From the NCBI GenBank assembly GCA_913057195.1, contig CAJXNL010000016.1, positions 1-48,447 on the forward strand: a stretch of 48,447 nt of DNA, in the 5' to 3' direction. The number at the start of each line of letters is the position of its first letter. The stretch's first letter is position 1. The notes beneath the pieces are model-generated. The model ran no database searches, was not told the origin of the DNA, and saw nothing but the letters and a program-made list of their open reading frames with translations. The translations under genes and the position numbers were made by a program. This DNA comes from an uncultured Wenzhouxiangella sp. (GTDB taxonomy: Bacteria > Pseudomonadota > Gammaproteobacteria > Xanthomonadales > Wenzhouxiangellaceae). Below, one piece after another: positions 42,701 through 48,447 of the stretch.

Positions 42701-44742
42701 ATAACATCGATCCCGAGCTTTATCAGTTTGGGGAGGCGCTAACCGCCCCTGCCGAACCGACCAAACAAGGCCATGTCTTCGATGGTTGGCATGATGAAAA
42801 CGGCAATGACTTTGACTTCTCGACCGAGACCATGCCCGATGGCAATCTGACGTTGACAGCTCAATGGACACCAGAGGCCTATACCGCGACATTGGTCAAA
42901 GAAAACAATGACCCTTGTTTGCAAGACAGCAGCTGCCCCACCATTACACTCACTTATGGAGCCACCGTGCCCAATGTCAATCTTCCTACGCGCACAGGGT
43001 ATGCGTTTTTAGGGTATTGGCTGGAGCCTTTCTCAGGTGCTCAACAAACGCATGATGCCACAGGCGCGGGGGCATTCTCTTGGAGCTATACAAAACAAGA
43101 CCCCATTTTCGATGAGACCAACGACACGTTCTATCTATTCGCTGATTGGGACGCTCAAATCTATACTTTAGATTTCGCACTGGGCTATACCCCGCCGGCT
43201 GACTCAAACGCCTCGGCACCCAACTCGATTTCGCAACGTTTTGACACCGCGATCGCTTCACCTGTGGCCCCATCCCGCGAAGGACACACTTTTGATGGTT
43301 GGGAAGATGGCAATGGCAACACGGGCATTCCGGCCAAAATGCCTGCTGAGAATCGAACGTATACCGCGCAGTGGACCCCCAAGACATACACCATTCACTT
43401 TGACGCCAATGGGGGCTCTGAAGTGGCGCCACTGAGCGTCGAGTTCAATACGACCGTCACTGCCCCCACGCCGCCGACTCGCACTGGGTATGCCTTTGAG
43501 GGGTGGGAAGATCTTGATGGCAACGCTCTACCCAATGTTATGCCAGCCCGAAATTTGGCCATGCGAGCCCAGTGGAGTCCCAAAACCTACACCGTCACCC
43601 TCGATCACCAAGGCGGCAGCAGCACCACATCCACCATCACGGCAACCTTTGATGCCGCTCTGCCCTCGGCCGATGAGCCCACCAAATCAGGCAGCGTTTT
43701 CGCCGGCTACTGGACCGGCGCCAGCGGCGGGGGCACACAGTACTACCGTGCTGACATGGCTTCGGCTCAGCCGTGGACCATCGATGCCGACACCACGCTG
43801 TATGCGTTGTGGACACCCGCAGCGCAATATACCGTTGATGTGGTCGCAACGCCATCAGCGGGTGGCTCGGTGAGCGGCACTGGGACCTATATTGAAAACG
43901 ACACCGTGACACTCACCTCTGCCCCCAGCAATGGGTATGTCTTCGTGGGTTGGTATGAGAGCGACGAGCAGGTCTCAAACAGCACGACCTACAGCTACAC
44001 CGCCACAAGCAGCCGAAACCTGGTGGCGCGATTCACACAGCCACCGACCGCACCGGTGATTCGGCTCATGCCCAAGTTTCCATCGTCAAACTTTGATCTG
44101 ACCTGTGAGATTCAAACACCTTCGGCCGATGCCGACGGCGATGACCTCCGCTATGAGTATGTTTGGACCCGTCAATTGGATGAAAATGCGCCGGCGGAAC
44201 TGATGACCGCTTACACTTCAGACACCGTCCCAGCCTCGGCAACAAGCAAAGATGAAATTTGGTCCTGTGAAGCCTATGCTCACGATGGCTGGGTGCTGTC
44301 TGCTGCCAGCAGTTGTGAAAACTTTGACAGCAACATTCTCAATGACCCATGGGCCCCGTCCCAAGATTGCGGCCGTAAGATCTTCACAGATGATTGGTGT
44401 TCAGAATCACCATGCCAAAATGGTGGCGTTTGTACAGAAAATGCAGACATTGGCTTTTTCAACTGCGACTGCAGTGCGCTGCCAGAGTACACCGGGGATC
44501 GGTGCGACGTGATTGACGCCTGCGCTTTGGCGAATGCCAATGGGCCAGACGCATGCGATAACGGTCAATGTGTCAATCAAGATGGCGGCTATATTTGTCA
44601 ATGTGATCCGGGCAGTGCGTGTGCATGCTGCGATGGGTTTGACTTTCCTGGGTTTACTTGTGCCGCACAGGGCAAAAGTGATAGCGGCGCCCTGTGCAAA
44701 GATGCCGGTGAAATTGAAGACGCTTTCGGCCCATTTAATTAA
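39751..44742 (+). CDS. Giant secreted multi-repeat (InlB-type) protein with EGF-like domains
   Basis: A 1663-residue exported protein. Signal peptide MRKWSWVVAWVGLIGSTPVTQA; then a region (about 45-190) beginning FKGPFQAGGEVTLTVLDDSL, similar to a segment seen in many secreted proteins and lipoproteins; then from about 364 to 1358 about 14 InlB-type (Listeria-Bacteroides) repeats of 62-95 residues, each with the pattern YTISFDxNGG ... PTRTGYTFAGW ... MPA ... TAxW. A divergent repeat (about 1360-1432, GYVFVGWYES) follows, and near 1549-1640 two EGF-like cysteine modules (CSESPCQNGGVC ... CDNGQCVNQDGGYICQC). EGF-like modules are rare in bacteria. It is likely a surface or secreted adhesin; no sorting tail or anchor was seen. 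A TTG at 39748 has the better ribosome-binding distance to AGGAG and is the alternative start. Confidence 0.92.
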   Translation: MRKWSWVVAWVGLIGSTPVTQASECHIFSHSFEAASVASEPCAPTTGTVFKGPFQAGGEVTLTVLDDSLEPTSETYTGTITDSSGQFAVSADVGTGPIQITATGPFFDEFSDAVTSESLTLSAITEARPGEPIHINALSTIETDRLKALVGEGQSLAQAKSKAIDEIFEQLFGEASPVTDSTRLTWDQPGFDRLLAFSALLITGQGDASPTVAETNQLIGLFRQDLADAQIGNITGFNLRAALSTLPPKVDTQAFENHLSRYLSAQNKPQQVPSITDALSQMRTQHSVSVAISTRGEGSANPNGSTWVGIGQGIDIGLSPEDDAYVQSVSSTCGGRLRDNKSRFVIDDIESDCGVEVVFASGGVTLSFDSNGGSSVTPITLIPETEITPPEPPTREGHSFVKWNPDVPATMPSADLTLTAQWSINDYTLSLDTDGSPGADSTSQVTFGDPLPTLSTPTRVGHTFTGWSPQPPTTMPANDVLLEAQWSINSYILSFDTTGGPELATRTLKFGEPLGTLPSPTKNGHTFLRWTNVPSGNVMPAGNVQLVAQWEANEYTISFDGNGGTTPQPVTAKFGADLSANVPTHPTRTGYTFAGWSPNFPSTMPASDQTLTATWTPNPVTISFDTQGGTLLPDIESVAGASIEFTAEPTKSGYNFAGWDPTFPNNLPPTDQTYVAVWSPKVYALSLDHQDDLNTRTELAVTFAGSVPAITPPTREGYLFSGYFSQPNGQGIPWFDANGNPTSEKNTWEETSDVLVYAHWTPRVSTISFSTSADGVQFATKNYQGDFGTTVPEFGEPSREGYVFAGWDPDLPETMPAQDLTVSPTWTKRRFDITLINDATDPDTVTTVSVLFGDEPDVSNPTRTGYTFAGWTPPLPTAMPAKKSTHTATWTANTYAITLDRAGGSGGSSSLNVTYGSNSATLTPPTRSGFEFAGYWTQAQRQGQAYFDPAGSASKAWDIAANTTLYAAWNAGIYTLSFNTDGGNNIDPELYQFGEALTAPAEPTKQGHVFDGWHDENGNDFDFSTETMPDGNLTLTAQWTPEAYTATLVKENNDPCLQDSSCPTITLTYGATVPNVNLPTRTGYAFLGYWLEPFSGAQQTHDATGAGAFSWSYTKQDPIFDETNDTFYLFADWDAQIYTLDFALGYTPPADSNASAPNSISQRFDTAIASPVAPSREGHTFDGWEDGNGNTGIPAKMPAENRTYTAQWTPKTYTIHFDANGGSEVAPLSVEFNTTVTAPTPPTRTGYAFEGWEDLDGNALPNVMPARNLAMRAQWSPKTYTVTLDHQGGSSTTSTITATFDAALPSADEPTKSGSVFAGYWTGASGGGTQYYRADMASAQPWTIDADTTLYALWTPAAQYTVDVVATPSAGGSVSGTGTYIENDTVTLTSAPSNGYVFVGWYESDEQVSNSTTYSYTATSSRNLVARFTQPPTAPVIRLMPKFPSSNFDLTCEIQTPSADADGDDLRYEYVWTRQLDENAPAELMTAYTSDTVPASATSKDEIWSCEAYAHDGWVLSAASSCENFDSNILNDPWAPSQDCGRKIFTDDWCSESPCQNGGVCTENADIGFFNCDCSALPEYTGDRCDVIDACALANANGPDACDNGQCVNQDGGYICQCDPGSACACCDGFDFPGFTCAAQGKSDSGALCKDAGEIEDAFGPFN
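40841..43825 (+). repeat. About 14 diverged InlB-type coding repeats
   Basis: Units of roughly 190-285 bases encode the pattern hydrophobic-x-FDxxGG, PTRxGYxFxGW, MPA, TAQW. The protein pattern is conserved but DNA identity between units is low, so the array is old rather than a recent expansion. Longer units (sixth, ninth, eleventh, fourteenth) carry an inserted loop with a GYW/GYF instead of GW and end in LYAxW. Confidence 0.85.
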
Positions 44743-44783
44743 TAAATGCCCTAACCCGACCCATTGCCGCGTCGAAAACCGCA

Positions 44784-45031
44784 TTAAGCTTTGATGCGAA
44801 AGTGGTCTTGAGTCGTTGCGTGGGTCGGCCTCATCGGTTCAACACCGCTCACTTAAGCGAGCGAGTGTCACATCTTCTCTCATTCTTTCGGGGCCGGGCC
44901 AGCGGCCAGTGAACCGTGCGCACCCACCGCCGGCACCATCTTGAAAGGCCGATTTCAAGCCGGCGGCGAGGTCACACTGACCGTGTTAGACGACAGCCTT
45001 GAACCAACGAGCGGGATGGATATCGGCATCG
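44784..45031 (+). pseudogene. Decayed duplicate of the 5' end of the giant repeat-protein gene
   Basis: From TTAAGCTTTGATGCGAAAG onward, about 230-250 bases closely match 39741-39988, offset by 5043 bases, including the start codon, signal-peptide region and FQAGGEVTLTVLDDSLEPTS segment. The copy cannot make the protein: TGG in codon 6 has become TGA, and a CAA further on has become TAA. Similarity fades after about 45013. It begins 42 bases after the stop of the intact gene and has no ribosome-binding site like that of the original, since the homology starts just inside it. It is best read as a relic of a tandem duplication or of a second family member whose remainder was lost. Confidence 0.88.
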
Positions 45032-45140
45032 GAGACCCATGCGATGTGTCCGACCCAAAGCACACAGTCTCGCCCTCGATCTCTTGGAGCTTGATCAAGC
45101 GCTCAGTATCGATCAGCCAGATTGACTGAACAGGCAGGGT

Positions 45141-45317
45141 TCACTGGCGAAAGATATTTCGTGGCCGCTTCGGCTTGGGCTTCAACCACCAAAAGACAAC
45201 GGCCACGGCCGCCAAACCCCATGCAAGGTGGATCAATTCCACGTCACCAGGTAACTTGGCGAGGGCCTGTTCAACCCACAAGACCCCCGTGGAATACTTG
45301 GTTTCAAGCCAATCCAT
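45141..45317 (-). CDS. Small single-pass membrane protein
   Basis: A 58-residue predicted protein, MDWLETKYSTGVLWVEQALA..., with one hydrophobic helix (about 30-48, ELIHLAWGLAAVAVVFWWL) and a basic C-terminus (KPKPKRPRNIFRQ). The ATG at 45317 has an excellent GGAAGG five bases upstream, which is the main evidence that it is translated; a longer frame to 45377 lacks this. The topology follows the positive-inside rule with the C-terminus in the cytoplasm. No homologue is recognised. It is the only minus-strand gene in the surface-protein region. Confidence 0.55.
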   Translation of the reverse strand: MDWLETKYSTGVLWVEQALAKLPGDVELIHLAWGLAAVAVVFWWLKPKPKRPRNIFRQ

Positions 45318-46008
45318 GCGCACCTTCCAGTGATTGACCCGCAGCAGTGGCCACTCCCTGCTGATCATGAGCGCCAATCACTGCCGTAGGATACAGCGGG
45401 CATGGCGCCTTTTTAATGGCGCGGCTGGGTGTTATCCCTCCTGAGCATGTTGGATCTGAGTGCCAGATCCCCCGGAAGGTTTCTGAGATCTTGACCTTGG
45501 GGTGACTGCCGTCCAACCAGTGAGAGGCTTCGGGATCGGCAGTGCTTTTGGGGGTTGTATACGCAACACATAGTCAGCGTTGTACCCACTAAAAAAACCG
45601 AAATAGACACCCACCCGCCACACCGACATCATGTGGCCCTATCCCCAAGCACCATACCCTAGGCGGCTCATGCTTTGTATGCTTACCTCTGCGGTTTCTT
45701 TTGACCCCCCGCTTGACTGAACAACATCTGGAGTGGGTCTGTTTTTGGCAGTTCGGGTGCAAAAGTCGGCAACCTCCCCCCATCCATCTGTCGGCGATTG
45801 CGCCCGAGCTGTCTTTTTTTCGCGCCAAGTATCCGCTCGGGTAATACCCCATCGGGGTGTATCGCGACCCACAGTCACAATCTAAAATCACGGAATTGCG
45901 AGCAGCGGATTGTACTTCTCACCTGAGTTGACACAACTGTCATTGAGAGCGGGGAAATGACAACTGTGCTGCAATTTTTAAAAATTTCGAAACTTGGCCA
46001 TCATCCCC
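45318..46008. other. Intergenic stretch of about 0.7 kb without a convincing gene
   Basis: Several short frames exist on both strands (up to about 100 codons on the minus strand at 45589-45891), but none has a plausible start with ribosome-binding site, codon pattern or recognisable domain. The sequence is less GC-biased than its surroundings by eye and contains scattered small inverted repeats such as ATACCCC-ATC-GGGGTGTAT around 45844-45862. The last 100 bases probably hold the promoter of the adhesin gene. It may be degraded former coding DNA; no transposon ends were seen. Confidence 0.5.
45938..45962 (+). promoter_or_regulatory. Inverted repeat upstream of the adhesin gene
   Basis: TGTCATT (45938-45944) and AATGACA (45956-45962) are exact inverted copies separated by 11 bases, and both arms are flanked by CAACTGT as a direct repeat. 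It lies about 50-70 bases before the start at 46009, next to a TTGACA at 45929-45934, so it is a candidate operator. Confidence 0.4.
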
Positions 46009-48447
46009 ATGCATTGTCTGTTCAAGCTCCCACTCCATGTGGCGCGCGCGTCTGTCTTATTGGGCATTTTCGCAAGCCCCGCGCTCGCTCAAACCATTGA
46101 TATTGTTGAAACCGGCGGGAGCACCGCCTACCAGTGGGACCCTGCCTTAGGCGAAATCACGGCGAGTGAAAACATCGCCATCAACGCCGCCGAGCTGATT
46201 GATAAGCTGGACACTCAAAATGTCACCGTTCGCGCAGACCAAATCAACGTGTCGGCTGACATCCTCTCCACCACCGCCTCTCGCTTGACATTGAAAACCA
46301 CCAACTCAATCGATGTGGATGCCGACCAAACCATCCAAACCAATGGTGGTGACATCGTTTTTTGGACCAACCCATCGGCCGAGGATAATCTCTCAGGCCA
46401 TATTCGCCTCAACAGCGGGGTTACCCTGAACACGACCGATGGCAGCCAAGATCCTGACCTTTCAGGTGGCGGCCACATTCTTTTGGCAGGCGGTCAAGAC
46501 ACTGACAGCGATGGATTGCCTGATGGGTTTGCCAAGACCACGAGCACCTACGGCATCCAGTTGATCAGTGGCGTAGCCATGTATTCCGGGGGTGGCGATG
46601 TCATGCTCAAAGGCGAGACCTACAGCACTTCAACCAATCGCCAAGGCGTTCGCCAAGAGGGCGATCTGACCATCAATGCCGGGACCGGCGCTATTTTGAT
46701 TGAAGGCAAAAACCGTGATGGCCGGGGAAGTTGGCCTCTCACCATGGGCGTTGGCACGGTGAACAACGAGTTATCGCTGATCTCGGCCAGTTCTTCAGAC
46801 AATGCCATCACCCTTCAAGGCTCAGGCGGTCGCTATGGCGTCGACTTGGGGGGCACCGCGGGTAAGACGATGCAGTTACTGGCCACGGGGGGTGGCGACA
46901 TTGTGGTCACCACCAAATATCAAATCCAAACGAACAGTGATTATAAATTTGAAACCAATGGCGGGGCCATTGTGCTGTGGTCAGACAACCAGGCAGGGCG
47001 CGATGGCGATATTCGTATCGGCAGCAACAACACCTTCACCTCCAACGGCGGCCCAATTTTTCTAGCAGGGGGCACTGCTGACAGCAACGATTACCCGGCG
47101 GGTTATGCCTACACCACAGGCGTCTATGGGATCCAGTTGAGCACCGGTGTAAAGATGTACTCCGGCGGTGGCGATGTCACGCTCAAAGGCGCAACCGACA
47201 GCAAATCATCCAATCGCCATGGGATTTATCAAACAGGGGACCTCACCATCAATGCCGGCACCGGCGCCATTTTCATGGAAGGCAAAAACCGCGATGGGTT
47301 CGGCAGCTGGGCCATGCAGTTGGGGGCAGGCACAGTCAACGACCTGTCGTTGATATCAAACAAAGGCAGCGGCGATGCCATCACCCTCAAAACAACAGGC
47401 GGGCGCTACGGCATTTATTTGGGCAGCACGGCCAACAAAACGATGAGGCTTGATGCCACCGGCGGTGGCAACATCCGCCTGGACACAGCTCACCACATCC
47501 AAACACAAGACGACTACGCTTTCACCACCACAGGCGACGGCACCATCACGCTTAAAAGTGAAGAATACATTCGCTTAGGCAAAAGGAATGAGCTGCAAAC
47601 CGACAATGCCAACATTGTTTTTTGGACCAATTCAACGGCATCGAACAGCATTGGGGGTGACATCCGGCTGGGTGATGAAACAACATTAAACACCGCCAAT
47701 GGCAGCCAAGCCTCTGACCTTTCAGGTGGCGGCCACATTCTTTTGGCGGGCGGCAAAGATCCCAACAACGATGAATTGCCCGACGGCTTTGCCAAGACCA
47801 CGAGCACTTACGGCATTTATTTAAGCACCGGTGTAAAGATGTATTCTGGCGGTGGCGATGTCACGCTCAAAGGCGCAACCCACAGCAAAGCATCCAATCG
47901 CCATGGGATTTATCAAACAGGGGACCTCACCATCAATGCCGGGAAAGGGTCCATTTTCATGGAAGGCAAAAACCGCGATCGGTACGGCAGCTGGCCACTG
48001 TTACTGGGGGCTGGGACAGTCAACAACCTGTCGTTGATCTCGGCGGCCCCAACTGACACCGATGCCATCACGGTCAAAAGCTCCACCGGGCGCGCCGATT
48101 TGGGCACCTATTTGGGCGGCACCGCTGGCAAAACAATGGAATTTAAAGCCACCGGCGGTGGTGACATTGTTGTCACCGCAGAGCAGAAAGTACAAACCAC
48201 CGACGACTACACTTTCCAAACCAACGGTGGCGATATTGTCATGTGGCCGAACAAAGGCGCGAGCAGAAGGGGGCAGTTACAGCTTGGCAAAAACAACACC
48301 TTCAATTCAGCTGACGGACAGACCAATCAAGCCACAGGCGGTGGCGATATCATTTTTGCAGGGGGCGAAGGCGAGGATGACAACGGCAAGAACCGCCCAT
48401 CTGGCTACGCCCGCAATGACAGCCGCGACAAAGGCATTTATGTCGAG
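46009..48447 (+). CDS. Repetitive beta-helix-type secreted protein (filamentous-haemagglutinin-like), 3' end cut by window edge
   Basis: The frame from the ATG at 46009 is open for 813 codons to the window end with no stop. It begins with a signal peptide (MHCLFKLPLHVARASVLLGIFASPALAQ). The remainder is built of Gly/Thr/Asn-rich strands in long repeats of about 190-230 residues, each containing GGHILLAGG-type, MYSGGGDVTLKGAT, DLTINAGTGAIFMEGKNRDG, SLIS, YGIYLGSTAGKTM and ATGGGDIVVT motifs; the GG(H/P/D)I(L/F)AGG motif begins at about 46471, 47050, 47731 and 48343. This is typical of large beta-helical surface proteins of the filamentous-haemagglutinin or autotransporter kind. The N-terminal secretion domain of two-partner systems was not recognised, and the C-terminus that would show the export route is outside. 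No ribosome-binding site is obvious. Confidence 0.88.
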   Translation, partial: MHCLFKLPLHVARASVLLGIFASPALAQTIDIVETGGSTAYQWDPALGEITASENIAINAAELIDKLDTQNVTVRADQINVSADILSTTASRLTLKTTNSIDVDADQTIQTNGGDIVFWTNPSAEDNLSGHIRLNSGVTLNTTDGSQDPDLSGGGHILLAGGQDTDSDGLPDGFAKTTSTYGIQLISGVAMYSGGGDVMLKGETYSTSTNRQGVRQEGDLTINAGTGAILIEGKNRDGRGSWPLTMGVGTVNNELSLISASSSDNAITLQGSGGRYGVDLGGTAGKTMQLLATGGGDIVVTTKYQIQTNSDYKFETNGGAIVLWSDNQAGRDGDIRIGSNNTFTSNGGPIFLAGGTADSNDYPAGYAYTTGVYGIQLSTGVKMYSGGGDVTLKGATDSKSSNRHGIYQTGDLTINAGTGAIFMEGKNRDGFGSWAMQLGAGTVNDLSLISNKGSGDAITLKTTGGRYGIYLGSTANKTMRLDATGGGNIRLDTAHHIQTQDDYAFTTTGDGTITLKSEEYIRLGKRNELQTDNANIVFWTNSTASNSIGGDIRLGDETTLNTANGSQASDLSGGGHILLAGGKDPNNDELPDGFAKTTSTYGIYLSTGVKMYSGGGDVTLKGATHSKASNRHGIYQTGDLTINAGKGSIFMEGKNRDRYGSWPLLLGAGTVNNLSLISAAPTDTDAITVKSSTGRADLGTYLGGTAGKTMEFKATGGGDIVVTAEQKVQTTDDYTFQTNGGDIVMWPNKGASRRGQLQLGKNNTFNSADGQTNQATGGGDIIFAGGEGEDDNGKNRPSGYARNDSRDKGIYVE

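Noticed and set aside
40841-43825. Repeat array considered as CRISPR or as mobile-element repeats
   Set aside because: The repeats are long, diverged and in frame within one protein; there are no short identical repeats with spacers.
45589-45891. Minus-strand frame of 100 codons in the gene-poor stretch
   Set aside because: GTG start without ribosome-binding site, no domain, and overlapping frames of similar quality; not supported as a gene.

Overview
The window is GC-rich, densely packed bacterial DNA from a Gram-negative, most likely a gammaproteobacterium related to Lysobacterales/Xanthomonadales or a similar marine/halophilic lineage. This rests on the gene families seen (cysD/cysNC, oleA/oleB, truD, ftsB, a TtpC-type TonB system with DUF3450 protein and TPR partner, trmJ, ung, paired YceI/cytochrome b561, LpxH-like hydrolase) and on secreted-domain types common in that group. 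The placement is an inference; no rRNA is present.

Left part (1-7.6 kb, all minus strand): two tightly spaced sets. truD - FHA-domain membrane protein - PLP-dependent Cys/Met-metabolism enzyme are joined by ATGA overlaps. They are followed by oleA - oleB - cysD - small membrane protein - cysNC. oleA/oleB are the condensing and decarboxylating enzymes of long-chain olefin synthesis, but oleC and oleD are not in the window, and oleB runs directly into sulfate activation (cysD, cysNC). The APS-kinase half of cysNC is cut by the left edge.

7.6-18 kb (minus strand): a complete energised outer-membrane module, in transcription order DUF3450 protein, TtpC-like ExbB paralogue, ExbB, ExbD, TonB, TPR lipo/periplasmic protein, a 1060-residue TonB-dependent receptor with two N-terminal carboxypeptidase-regulatory-like domains, and a secreted beta-helix protein closed by a strong terminator. 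The genes read as one dedicated machine in which the beta-helix protein may be the receptor's partner or cargo. This is the best candidate here for an uncharacterised system.

18-30 kb: a divergent pair of small secreted proteins (one with an IPTL/PEP-CTERM-like tail, one with collagen-like triplets), then housekeeping genes (ftsB, dapE, trmJ, ung), two YceI proteins, a ferredoxin-NADP reductase-like flavoprotein, a seven-helix membrane protein, cytochrome b561, a large secreted M14 metallopeptidase and an outer-membrane barrel candidate.

30-37.5 kb: two tandem OmpR/PhoB-type regulators whose receiver domains have both lost the phospho-acceptor aspartate, then a convergent RND efflux pair (lipoprotein adaptor plus pump) and an LpxH-like phosphoesterase.

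37.5-48.4 kb (mostly plus strand): a surface-protein region. It holds a secreted protein ending in a blue-copper-like domain, a tRNA-Val(CAC) gene with its own promoter, a 1663-residue protein with about 14 InlB-type repeats and two EGF-like domains, a decayed duplicate of that gene's 5' end, a tiny membrane-protein gene, about 0.7 kb with no convincing gene, and a repetitive beta-helix-type adhesin open at the right edge. No transposase, integrase, CRISPR array or phage gene was seen anywhere.
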